The notes beneath the pieces are model-generated. The model was not told where the DNA came from. It was given only the letters and a program-made list of their open reading frames with translations, and ran no database searches. The position numbers and the translations under genes are program-made. Source: Craspedostauros australis (lineage: Eukaryota; Bacillariophyta; Bacillariophyceae; Mastogloiales; Achnanthaceae). From it: a DNA stretch of 64,000 nucleotides. Where the stretch lies: contig JAMXDE010000034.1 of assembly GCA_026770025.1 (NCBI GenBank), forward strand, positions 186,001-250,000. Direction: 5' to 3'. Shown one piece after another: positions 10,022 through 19,396 of this stretch. The stretch's first letter is position 1, and every line of letters begins with the position of its first letter.

Positions 10022-12094
10022 ATGCCGTCAAAGTTGTCGAAGGAATCGTCCCAAAGAAAAAGAGCATCGAAGCTATCATCCAAGGCGCAGGGCCAATCGA
10101 CGTCCAAGAACAATGACGGAGGCGCCAAACCTATCTCATGGCGTGAGGTGTGGGTGACTCTGCTCGTCGTTTTCTGCGTGGCACAAATTTCCAAATCATG
10201 GAGGACAACCAACGACATACGGGTGATTGATCAAAATGCCATGCCAGTGAGCAATGCGGACGCAAAAGTCGCGCTGCCATTGCCACAAATGCAGCCGCCA
10301 TCATCGAATGAGACGACAGTCGATGGGAGCGATCATCCATTGCTTGGAGAACAACAGCAACAACAACAGCAGCAACCATCAAACGGTACGCAATCCAAGA
10401 ACGAGCGATGGCACAAGGCCGATTGGTTTGATATCGCCAAGTGGAACACCAACCCAGAACTGGAGAAGTCGTGCCGTCATATTGAACACGTCTGCTTCCA
10501 GCACCAGCAATGGTTCTACGATACCACGATGCATCACACTGCCACGGAACAGCATGGGTTGGCACCGATATCCAATCCGCATCAACCAAAGACGAGCGTG
10601 CAATTCAACTCTTACTTGTCAAGACACCACATCAACCCATACTTCATGCAGTTTGAGATTCAGCCGACTATGCCGCTGAATCCAGATTCGAAGCGAACTT
10701 TGCAACAGGCTATGGAGGGATGCAACTACTCCCCCATTCCCAACCACATGATCCTCCAAGGAACATACTCCAGCATGCTCGGTGAATTCTACGTTCGAAT
10801 CTTCTTCCCAACCCTCCAGCTGCTGAAGGCCATTGCTGATGTGACAATGCCAACAGTAAAGGCAAGAGGCAATAGATCGATGCGAGTAGCTGAAGCCAAG
10901 CTGTTTGCATTCCTGGAAACATTCAGGTGGCAGACCCAGCTGTACTTGGGTTTGGGTCTCGGCGAAGATACGAATCGTCTGAAGCTGCTGGAAAGCCATC
11001 GATTGTTCTTGGAATCCCTTTCATCGAACCCGATTTCCCCTCTGCCTATTCTCTTTGACAATGCCAAGTGCCAGTGCGTCCAGCGTCTGTTCTTCTGCGG
11101 ATTCAAGAAGACGAACAACAACGACGACGATGAGAACCTGCTCATTGAAGATGCGAGTGTTGCAACAAGAAAATTGCTTGGGAAGGTACCGGGCGTGGGG
11201 CTCAACTTCGAGCTGGCGCGGCGATTCCTGCGCAAGGTCTTCGTGGAGGATGATTCTATCGTGAACGATGCCGTCGAAGCCAAGCGCAGAGAGTACCTGA
11301 TACCCAAGGGCGTAAGAGAGGAGGATATCAAGGACACGAAGGAATACAAGATCATCGGGTTGGCTCAGCGTGACACTCGTCGTAGATGGCTGAACGTGGA
11401 ATCATCCGTCGACAAGTGCAACGAAGTCTTCAAGAACGACAAGGTCTATTGCGTGGTGATAAACATCGAGAAGACAAGCATGGCAAGTCCGGTGAAGCAC
11501 CTGGTGGCACATGCCGCGCTGGATGGCCTGATCGGAATCCATGGTGCACAGTTAACGGAAGCCCTCTTCATGCCTCCGGGGTCTCTGGTGGTCGAATTCT
11601 TGCCATGGGTGTTGGAAGGACTGATGCAGGGCCGGTGGACTAACGTGGCCCATGGACCAACGCCAGTCGGGGAAATGTTCTCCAACACAGATCTGAACCA
11701 CATCGCGTATCCGCTGAGAGAGGAAAGCGCATCGCACATTGGCTGCAAAGGGACTGGAAGGGGCTTTTTTACGTGCTACAAGAAGCCAGCCAATCGATGG
11801 GATAATCGAGCTTTCTCAATCAACGAAAATGTGGTCGCTGACATCATCAGCAAGTTCGTCAATCCCGTGCCCAGATCATGTGAAGAGTATCAGAGCCTAG
11901 CAGGCGACGAGTATGTTCTGGCCAACGTGAATTGCGCCGATAAATCTCCTGAGGATCCATCTGCAATTTCCCAACAGCAGCAGCAGCCGCCGCAACTGTT
12001 GGTGCATCACTTCTACAGGGACAAGAATTGGGTGGACAACAAGGTGAACTCGTCCAAGTCGAGGTACGAGGAGATGAAGAGCGAAGGCAAGTGA
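10022..12094 (+). CDS. GT61-family glycosyltransferase, copy 2 (690 aa)
   Basis: Closest paralogue of the gene at 3558, with the same plan: short basic N-terminus, membrane segment at about residues 43-58 (WVTLLVVFCVAQI), poly-Gln stem (QQQQQQQQQ, longer than in copy 1), then the lumenal catalytic domain with the GT61 signature GIHGAQLTEALFMPPGSLVV at about residues 505-530. An upstream in-frame ATG at 9950 adds 24 residues, but the ATG at 10022 (MPSKLSK) aligns with the other copies and follows the conserved leader. Long stretches are almost identical in DNA to copy 1, but two patches differ: residues around 196-225 (SYLSRHHINPYFMQFEIQP) and around 378-400 (ASVATRKLLGKVPGVGLNF). In the second patch copy 1 resembles copy 3 rather than copy 2. 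The product is probably a Golgi membrane enzyme; substrates are unknown. Confidence 0.85.
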   Translation: MPSKLSKESSQRKRASKLSSKAQGQSTSKNNDGGAKPISWREVWVTLLVVFCVAQISKSWRTTNDIRVIDQNAMPVSNADAKVALPLPQMQPPSSNETTVDGSDHPLLGEQQQQQQQQPSNGTQSKNERWHKADWFDIAKWNTNPELEKSCRHIEHVCFQHQQWFYDTTMHHTATEQHGLAPISNPHQPKTSVQFNSYLSRHHINPYFMQFEIQPTMPLNPDSKRTLQQAMEGCNYSPIPNHMILQGTYSSMLGEFYVRIFFPTLQLLKAIADVTMPTVKARGNRSMRVAEAKLFAFLETFRWQTQLYLGLGLGEDTNRLKLLESHRLFLESLSSNPISPLPILFDNAKCQCVQRLFFCGFKKTNNNDDDENLLIEDASVATRKLLGKVPGVGLNFELARRFLRKVFVEDDSIVNDAVEAKRREYLIPKGVREEDIKDTKEYKIIGLAQRDTRRRWLNVESSVDKCNEVFKNDKVYCVVINIEKTSMASPVKHLVAHAALDGLIGIHGAQLTEALFMPPGSLVVEFLPWVLEGLMQGRWTNVAHGPTPVGEMFSNTDLNHIAYPLREESASHIGCKGTGRGFFTCYKKPANRWDNRAFSINENVVADIISKFVNPVPRSCEEYQSLAGDEYVLANVNCADKSPEDPSAISQQQQQPPQLLVHHFYRDKNWVDNKVNSSKSRYEEMKSEGK

Positions 12095-12690
12095 AGAGGC
12101 GGATCCATCGTCGATACTCAATGGTATGGCCGCGTCCTGATGCAATGGTGTGTTGGAGACTGCAGGAAAATAGTATGCTCGGTAGCCGGCCCCCCACTAG
12201 TATTCCCCACTCGTAGATGCTTCGTCACCCATTGGAGGTGGTTGATCTGTTGCTTTGCTGTGATGGAAGCGACGGTCAACAATGGAAATATACGTATTGT
12301 ATATTTACCCTAGCTCCCTTTTCTCATCTGAGTCGTTGATACCCTCGAACGTAGTTGTTCGTGAAATGAGACTGTTCGGACACGTTCGTTTCGATTCTGT
12401 CGTGTTCGAGTTGGTCCACAAAAAAGACATAGGACGATAATTGACGCAATCGACTGACGCCAAATGGAGAAAATGAAAGGAGAACAAAAGGCGCCAAAAA
12501 ACGAGGAGGGATTGGTCGGCAGAAAGACATGAACAAACTCCCTGAAATGATGTCCCAAGGAGAGAGGTCATCGAAGAGGATGTGGCGGCTCAGGGAAGCT
12601 CCGCTTCAGTCTCCACTTCACTCGTTGCCTACGTTGCTGCACGAGTACTTGTATGTACAAGCAGCCAAGCTGCAAGCCAAACCATCAAAT
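12095..12690. other. Spacer between GT61 copies 2 and 3
   Basis: No separate gene. The frame of copy 3 is open upstream to an ATG at 12529, which would add 54 residues with no counterpart in the paralogues. The conserved leader motif GCAGCCAAGCTGCAAG sits at 12661-12676, just before the preferred start. Confidence 0.6.
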
Positions 12691-14637
12691 ATGCCGAACA
12701 ACGCACCGATTCGATCGAGATCCATGGACAATGACAGCAACGCTAGACCCTTTCCGTGGCGCGGTGCGTGGATGGTGCTCTTTGCCGTTTTCTGCGCCGT
12801 GCAGCTGTGCAATTCATGGCGAACGACAAGCGCAATACTGGATCAACGCGCCATCTCCAGGGTTGAAGATGATGAACAGGTCGCGCCGACATCATCGTCG
12901 CAGATGACGGAAGAGGAGATGAATCGTTCCTTGCTTGGGAAGCAGCATCCGAATGGAACGCAATCCAAGAACGAACGATGGCAGAAGGCGGATTGGTTTG
13001 ACATCGCCAGCTGGAGCGCCAACGCGGAACTGGCGAAGTCATGCCACCACGTCGAGCACGTCTGCTTCCAGCAACAGAACTGGTTCTACGACACCACCAT
13101 GCACCACGTTGCCACCGAGCAGCACGGATTGGCGCCGATACCTAACCCGCACCAACCAAAGAGCAAGATCCACTTCGAGAACAACCTGAGCCGAAACAGC
13201 TTCAATCCGTACCAAAGGAATTTCGAGATCAAACCGTCCATGCCGCTCACCCCAGCTTCGAACGCGACTTTGCAGCAGGCCATGAGGCGATGCAACTACT
13301 CCCCCGTGCCCAACCACATGATCCTGCAAGGTTCGTTCACGAGCATGCTCGGTGAATTCTACGTTCGCGTCTTCTTCCCAACCCTAATGTTGCTGAAGGC
13401 CATCGCTGATGTGACAATGCCACAAACAGATGCAAGTGCAGATGGAGCGACGGCAGCAGCTGAAGACAAGCTGTTTGCATTCCTGGAAACATTCAGGTGG
13501 CAAACTCAGCTGTATTTGGGTCTGGGTCTTGGTGAAGACAGCAATCGCATGAAGCTGCTGGAAAGCCATCGGTTGCTCCTGGAATCCTTTTCGTCCAACC
13601 CGATTGCTCCTTTATCCATACTCTTCGACAACACCAAATGCCAGTGCGTGCAGCGTATGTTCTTCTGTGGTTTCAGAAAAGACGATAAAGACAAAGACCT
13701 GCTGGAAGAGGACGGGGGTGTTGGAACGGTGAAGCTGGTGGGAAAGCAACGCAATGTGCCTCTCAGGCTGGAAATAGCACGGCGCTTCCTGCGCAAGGCG
13801 TTCGTGGAAGATGACCCTTTCGTGAAGGACGCCGTCGAAGCCAAGCGGAGGCAGTACCTGATCTCCAAAGGCGTAAAAGAGAAGGACATCAAGAACACGA
13901 AAGACTACAAGATCATCGGATTGGCGCAGCGCAACACTCGTCGTCGCTGGCTTCGTCTGCGATCATCCGAGAACTATTGCAACCTGGTCTTCAAGGATGC
14001 CAAGGTGCGTTGCGTTGAGGTCAACCTCGAGGACGGCAGTATGGCGAGTCCTGTGAAGCATCTGGTGGCGCATGCCGCGCTGGATGGTCTGATCGGAATC
14101 CATGGCGCGCAGCTGACGGAGGCCCTCTTCATGCCGCCGGGGTCTCTGGTGGTCGAGTTCTTGCCATGGGTGTTGGAAGGACTGATGCAGGGCCGGTGGA
14201 CGAACATAGCACATCATCCAACACCAGTCGGCGAGATGTTCTTCGAATCGGATCTGAACCACATTGTCTATCCGTTGAGGGAATACAGCTCAAGGCATCT
14301 GAATTGCACGGGAACGGGGTTGAGGCTCCTACAGTGCTACAGGAAGCCAGCCAACCGATGGGATGAACGCAGCTTCGCGTTGAACCAAGATGTCGTCGTT
14401 GGCATCATCAGCAAGTTCGTCAATCCCGTGCCCAAATCCTGCGAAGAGTATCAGCACCACGCAGGTGACGAGTACGTTCTGATCAACGTGAATTGCGCCG
14501 ATGGGTCTCCATCTGCAACGTCGCAGCAGCCGCCGCAACTGTTGGTGCATCACTTTTACAAGGACAAGGATTGGGTGGACAACAAGGTGAATTCGTCCAA
14601 ATCAAGGTACGCGGAGGCAACCATCCAGAATTGGTAG
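12691..14637 (+). CDS. GT61-family glycosyltransferase, copy 3 (648 aa)
   Basis: The most diverged of the three tandem GT61 genes. The start at 12691 (MPNNAPIRSRS) was chosen because it lines up with the other two and follows the shared leader; the longer frame from 12529 is possible. A membrane segment lies at about residues 26-41 (WMVLFAVFCAVQLC). The Gln stem is short here (LLGKQHPNG instead of a Gln run), which shows that the Gln tract is not needed for the fold. The catalytic signature (AHAALDGLIGIHGAQLTEAL, then PPGSLVVEF) is intact at about residues 460-492. Paired Cys positions (CHHVEHVCF, KCQCVQRMFFC) are shared by all three and are likely disulphides, as expected for a lumenal enzyme. 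The shared order and orientation show that the array arose by tandem duplication, with copy 3 splitting first. Confidence 0.85.
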   Translation: MPNNAPIRSRSMDNDSNARPFPWRGAWMVLFAVFCAVQLCNSWRTTSAILDQRAISRVEDDEQVAPTSSSQMTEEEMNRSLLGKQHPNGTQSKNERWQKADWFDIASWSANAELAKSCHHVEHVCFQQQNWFYDTTMHHVATEQHGLAPIPNPHQPKSKIHFENNLSRNSFNPYQRNFEIKPSMPLTPASNATLQQAMRRCNYSPVPNHMILQGSFTSMLGEFYVRVFFPTLMLLKAIADVTMPQTDASADGATAAAEDKLFAFLETFRWQTQLYLGLGLGEDSNRMKLLESHRLLLESFSSNPIAPLSILFDNTKCQCVQRMFFCGFRKDDKDKDLLEEDGGVGTVKLVGKQRNVPLRLEIARRFLRKAFVEDDPFVKDAVEAKRRQYLISKGVKEKDIKNTKDYKIIGLAQRNTRRRWLRLRSSENYCNLVFKDAKVRCVEVNLEDGSMASPVKHLVAHAALDGLIGIHGAQLTEALFMPPGSLVVEFLPWVLEGLMQGRWTNIAHHPTPVGEMFFESDLNHIVYPLREYSSRHLNCTGTGLRLLQCYRKPANRWDERSFALNQDVVVGIISKFVNPVPKSCEEYQHHAGDEYVLINVNCADGSPSATSQQPPQLLVHHFYKDKDWVDNKVNSSKSRYAEATIQNW

Positions 14638-15132
14638 AGCATGGCTAACAGCGTCGTACAATACAGCGCGGTGGAATGGTAACCAAACAGAGGAACACGA
14701 TGAATAGGAATACTATTCTAGTAGAGATACAAGAACCCTCTGGAGAGAATAGGTAGCTCATTTCGGCACTGCCCGTGGCATCACTCCGCAAACAGACCGC
14801 ATGGCATCTCGCCTACGTACGAGGCACCACGCCACCCTGACAGTAGTATGCCCAATGGAGCTAGAGAACAAGTAACGAGGTGATGTTTTGCGCCTCCGTC
14901 TGGCCTTTGTACGGATCGCATCAAACCACAACACAGAACGGCAGTTCTCGTCTTGCCTTTTTCTGCACGACAATGGGATTCTGCGTTGCCGTCGCACATC
15001 GCACACATCACGCATCACAACCTTCCATCGCCATCATCTTCACCAGCAGTCATCGACATCGGCTGATCATACTCGTAGGTCGTACAATACCACCCAGCCC
15101 TCCACCTTTCGCAACAGATCTCCCTTTCCAAC
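14638..15132. other. Spacer, no gene supported
   Basis: Lies between the GT61 array and the S6 gene. Open frames on both strands here have no protein-like features. Confidence 0.5.
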
Positions 15133-16197
15133 ATGGTGTTCTACGAGTGCCTGATCACAACGAAGAATACGGCACGTACGTGAAGTTGCTGCGTCTTGTT
15201 TTGGGCCAAATGCAGGGATTGGTTGCCTGGGGGACGAGCCGAAGAGTAGAGCTGTGCTTTGCGTACGCGTACACCCACCTGCAAGAATCCATCTGCGATA
15301 GCTGCAAGCAGCCACCATCGCAGGTTTCATCGATTCACAGGCGTGGAAGAGCGCGATTCATTGCAAGGGGATATTGTTCCCATGTGATATCTGTACCGTG
15401 TTTCTCGCCATCAGGCCAATGTAGCATCATCTTATGCAACTCACAACATCTTGTATTCCAATCAATGTCCACGCTGATTGGTATTTGGACGGTACGCATT
15501 CTTGGCCGTTCACATCAACCATCCTCACTGCTCTGTGCACAATGATCGCATGGATGAGCTGTGATGGCATATTATCATATTCTATAATACTATGCATATC
15601 TGCGCGTATCCATTGCAACATCCATCTGCTCTGTGGATCCTGTGGCGCAATCCAATCAATGAAACAATCGAACTCGCATACATGATCAAATGCGACCGAT
15701 GCCACAATCGACACGACACAACGCACCAAACCGCGTCACGACCATCTCATCCCATCCCATTCATGACCGCAGATTTCAATGCCCTGACGTCGCTCGTCAA
15801 GCAAGTGGCCCACACGGTGGTTGAGGGTGGCGGGATCGTGCGCAGCGTCCAGAATCATGGCATCCGGCAATTCCCGCAAAAGTACAAGGCCAAGTACCCG
15901 GATTTCGTGACGGGACAGCGCGCCTTCGACAAGGGCCGCTTCTTCTCCATCTACTACGACGCCAACCCGCGCACGCAGAAGGACGTCGACATCCTCCTGT
16001 CGCGCGATGATCAGGTGCTGCGACGGACGCATCTCAAGGCGAGGTCTAAGATGGACTTCATCACGATCCAGCGGCCGGATCGCAATCCGTACGTGCAGGC
16101 GGTTTTGGAGCAAGAGGCTGCAGACGAATTAGCGGATGTGGAAGTGGAAGGAAACGAAACTATTGATGCAGCACAGCAGCAGCAACAACTAAAGTAG
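15133..16197 (+). CDS. Mitochondrial ribosomal protein bS6m, two exons (155 aa)
   Basis: Exon 1 is 15133-15175 (MVFYECLITTKNTA), exon 2 is 15773-16197. The intron 15176-15772 (597 nt) starts GTACGTGAAG and ends GACCGCAG, and the split codon C|AT gives His15. The joined protein shows the S6 fold order: a first strand with the M-x-x-Y-E start, then LTSLVKQVAHTVVEGGGIVR, then NHGIRQFPQKY, then GRFFSIYYDANPRTQKDVDI and a final strand ending VLRRTHLK. These are the conserved positions of bacterial S6 and mitochondrial MRPS6, a small-subunit protein binding 16S-like rRNA with bS18. There is no obvious presequence, as is usual for mitochondrial S6; diatom plastids normally encode their own rps6, which favours a mitochondrial role. 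The Gln-rich tail after residue 125 is extra. The exon 2 frame alone has an ATG at 15763, but that start lies in the intron and loses the first strand. Confidence 0.85.
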
Positions 16198-16605
16198 AAC
16201 TCAGCATGGCATGGCAGTGCGTTGGGCTGCTGTATAGCTGCATGAGGACTGCAAACGAGCGTTTACTACTTTTCTCAATGAGAAAGATTGACGGTAGTAG
16301 TGAAAATAGAATACTTGAGAGTATCATGGTGCACGCCTTCGTACCATGCGCCACCGTGGGCAATTCACGTCCATCGTGATGCTTCTTCTGACGACTGCTG
16401 ACGGCTTCTAACGAGTACTCACAGTCGTGCCACAGCGCCTGGAATTCTCGGTTGTGCTTGCTGGAACCAATGGCAATGGCAATGACCCTGATCAGTAGAG
16501 CACCATGCTTGTTGGACCCGCGTTGCTTCTCCATTGATCGCCGCTGTGCCATACGCCAACGGCCTTGCGAATTACATGCACCCATCACATAAAACATCCC
16601 CCAAT
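16198..16605. other. Convergent spacer between S6 and the DUF6824 gene
   Basis: The 3' ends of two converging genes. No further gene is visible. Confidence 0.6.
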
Positions 16606-18138
16606 TCACCCACCGCCATCGTTGGAATCCGAATCCGCACCCGCTTTCATTTTCTTCGCCTTGCGCCGACGCGTCAGATTGCGAAAGCCCATGGCGACGC
16701 GCTCTCGCGCCTGATGGTCCGAGACCTGCGTCCACCGATGCGTCGTGTTGCAGCGCGTGAGGAATCGACCACCCGATCCGCGCACGCGTTGCACGACCTG
16801 CTCGGAAATGCCGTACTTCTCCGCGCGGTCGCATCCATCATGCGCTGCCTTGAGCTCTTTGATGATCTGCGTCATGGCGACCGTGCCGGGGAAGGACTGG
16901 AATGGCAGACCCCGGCCCAGGAGGACGTCGCGCTCGCTAATTTCCGTGACCTTATCTTTCGTGAGGATGCTGTCGACGCTGTCCAACCGATCGTGCTCGG
17001 CGTACAGCTGCTGCAGGCACGCGTTGAGGACGTTGAGGCGGAAGGAACCATCCGACGAGACGGGTATCTTGGCGATGGGTATGCCGAACGTGGCCAGCTC
17101 GTACATGCATTCCAAATGCGATCCGTAATGCAGCTTGGTGCGCAGGCGGAACTCGGTGGGGCTGAAGCTCATGGCAGTGGAGAAGAAGGGACGCAGGACC
17201 TCGCTCTGCATGCAGACGTGGATGCCTTCTACGCGGAACGGCAGCGCCTCGCTGATCCACAGCTTCTGGCCGTGGAACTTGAGGCCCTCGATGATATCCT
17301 GGACGCTGGCACCGTGCGAGAAGGCCACCGCCACGACCCCATTCTTCTGCGTTTGCTCATCGCCCGTCAAGGCCGCCATGAAACGGTACCATGCGGACTT
17401 GGCGTGGCTGATGCTGAGCGGGTTCGTGGCCTTGGCTGTGTAGGATTGGACGCTGAGGATCCTGCCGACCGAATCCTTGATGGGGCTGTAGAAACAGTGC
17501 AGGCCGGATTGCAACGAATGGACGGTCTCCTCGTCCAGGTCGCTCCATCGGATGTCCTTGGTGAGCTTCTCGTGACCGAAGAGCTCGAGCTTCTTGTCGA
17601 AGTGCAAGACCATGCGCTTGGCCGCCTTGACGGCATCGTAGGAATCGCTGCGCAGGAACATGAGCTCGAAGGCCACGTCCTTGACGTAGCGTCGGTTGAG
17701 GAAGAGCGCGCGGCTGTACGCCATGTGGGTCTTGGCCAGCTTCTTGAGCTCGCGGTCCATCTTCGCGAGGCATTCCTGGATGAAGGCGGAGGACTCCTCC
17801 TGCTGCTTCCTGACGCCGTGGATCTCCTCGTACACATCCTCTCGTTCGTTCAAGGTGAGGAGGTTGAATTCGCCAGCGATGATGTCTTCCGGAGACACGG
17901 TGGCCTTTGTACTCGTATTGGGAACACCATCGGCACCAGCAACCCTGGCACGATCGAGACCGCTGTCGACCTTGAGCGGCTTGTACGGGACGCTGAGAGC
18001 GGAAGCGCCGTCGGGCATAATCGATGATCCGACGGGGTCCGCAGACACGGTGCTCATTGGCCCCATCATGCCATTGCGATTGTCGATGTTTCTGTCATCG
18101 CCCATGCATTTGATCTCGTTCCAGCAGGATCTCTTCAT
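16606..18138 (-). CDS. CRAL-TRIO-like protein with C-terminal DUF6824 (510 aa)
   Basis: The ATG is at 18138, in a single exon. Residues 1-80 are low complexity. From about residue 90 (EREDVYEEIHGVRKQQEES) to about 360 the protein follows the layout of the CRAL-TRIO-like proteins found in large numbers in diatoms: a helical lead-in, the FLRSDSYDAVKAAKRMVLHF segment, KLELFGHEKL, the GLHCFYSPIKDSVGRIL strand, and HGASVQDIIEGLKFHG. The domain binds small lipophilic molecules in other eukaryotes. From about residue 395 (ERDVLLGRGLPFQSFPGT) to about 490 is a DUF6824 module, recognised by D-V-L-x-G-R-G ... FPG and the later SGGRFL ... W ... ARERV ... FRNL. DUF6824 is known mainly from diatoms and its role is unknown. 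The C-terminus is Lys/Arg-rich (RRRKAKKMK) and could be a nuclear localisation signal. No signal peptide is present. Confidence 0.8.
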   Translation of the reverse strand: MKRSCWNEIKCMGDDRNIDNRNGMMGPMSTVSADPVGSSIMPDGASALSVPYKPLKVDSGLDRARVAGADGVPNTSTKATVSPEDIIAGEFNLLTLNEREDVYEEIHGVRKQQEESSAFIQECLAKMDRELKKLAKTHMAYSRALFLNRRYVKDVAFELMFLRSDSYDAVKAAKRMVLHFDKKLELFGHEKLTKDIRWSDLDEETVHSLQSGLHCFYSPIKDSVGRILSVQSYTAKATNPLSISHAKSAWYRFMAALTGDEQTQKNGVVAVAFSHGASVQDIIEGLKFHGQKLWISEALPFRVEGIHVCMQSEVLRPFFSTAMSFSPTEFRLRTKLHYGSHLECMYELATFGIPIAKIPVSSDGSFRLNVLNACLQQLYAEHDRLDSVDSILTKDKVTEISERDVLLGRGLPFQSFPGTVAMTQIIKELKAAHDGCDRAEKYGISEQVVQRVRGSGGRFLTRCNTTHRWTQVSDHQARERVAMGFRNLTRRRKAKKMKAGADSDSNDGGG

Positions 18139-19396
18139 GGTTGTCTCTGCTTTTCCCTGGAGCTGTGTGTGATACTATTATAGACTAGAATACTATTCTG
18201 TCATATGTAATACAATATACTCTACTGGCTGTGATGTATATGATGTATATGATGTGTGCAATGTACCTGATATGCGCAATGTACGAGGATACAGAGTTCT
18301 CTCTCTCTCTCCAGAGAGACAGCGTCGAGCAGCTGCGTTGAATGGATGCCGACTGACTGAGTTGGTGGGAGACCGATGCTGTTCGCTCACGTTGTTCTGA
18401 TCCATCCATCAATCGACACAAGAAGCGAGTTGAAAGGGCAAAGCGCTTCTCCTGTGATGTGATGTATCGCAGGTCGGAAGTATGGTATGCCTGCGAGTGG
18501 CGCCTTTCTCTGTCCGCTTGGCTTCTCCTTGTTTGCGGGTCTGACCGAACCAAGCTCAGGAGGATAGCGACGATGATAACGATGACGATGACGACGACGA
18601 TGATGGCCTTGGTGGTAATGCTCCCAACTACCAATACGAGCTGCTCGCATCTGATGTTGTGACCCTTCCACGATCGTGGAGTTGGTCGTGCAATTCGCTG
18701 CGCTGGATGCTGACACCAAATTCTTCGCGAGTGGTTGGAGGCAATAATTCTATTCGCCAACAGATCGTGGTTTTTCACCAAGGGGGCTGACGCTGTTTTT
18801 GTTCTCAGAATGGACACAGCGCGATCGCGTTTGGCGGCATGCGATTCATCTATTCTAAATCGTGTAGTCTCGGTCCCGCATACAAGAGACAACAAAATTA
18901 ACGGACACATCTCCTCCAGAAGAAAAACGTCACGCGCTTCTGGAAGCACAGAATGCAGAGCGTATGCGCAAGTACACAAACCTCTGGGCACAGGTACAAG
19001 CGCAAGTGCTAACACAAGCGCATGAGAGAGAAGACAGAAAGAACTGGGGACGCACGCTTCTCCCGCTGATAGATGTCGTCTCTGTCGTGAAGCAGTGAGC
19101 ATCGAATGCGAAAGTTGATGCGATAGAGGAAAGCAGAACGAGGCACTCCACTCACTTGGCGCCACTACAGACAGAAGATCAATGGTGATTGTGGCTTAAC
19201 TGTTAATCATTCTATATGCGATGCATACGGTTACGCTGGGTACAACGCTCGCGACCCTGCTGAGGTTTCTGTCGCAGCTTCCGTTCCCCGTTGGATGCAT
19301 GTTGTCTCTCTATTCGGAAACTTTCCTATGTACTCTTCTATCATTGTTGTCGGTGTGGTTCCGCGCGTGTTGTGCCGCGTTGCATCCAAGTGACGC
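18139..19396. other. Spacer with simple repeats, no gene supported
   Basis: Upstream of the DUF6824 gene. It holds a GATGTATAT repeat near 18233-18265, a CT run near 18297-18312 and a GATGACGA-type run near 18570-18605. A long minus-strand frame (18185-19165) crosses these repeats and looks non-coding. Confidence 0.55.

Noticed and set aside
15592..16197. Single-exon S6 starting at 15592 or 15763
   Set aside because: Both starts lie in the intron; they lose the M-x-x-Y-E first strand that exon 1 supplies.
16534..18027. 497-codon plus-strand frame
   Set aside because: Exact antisense shadow of the CRAL-TRIO-like/DUF6824 gene; repetitive Val/Leu/Asp/Glu composition typical of shadow frames.
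18185..19165. 326-codon minus-strand frame with a hydrophobic VIVI run
   Set aside because: The hydrophobic part is a translation of a GATGACGA simple repeat, and the end is a translation of the GATGTATAT repeat.
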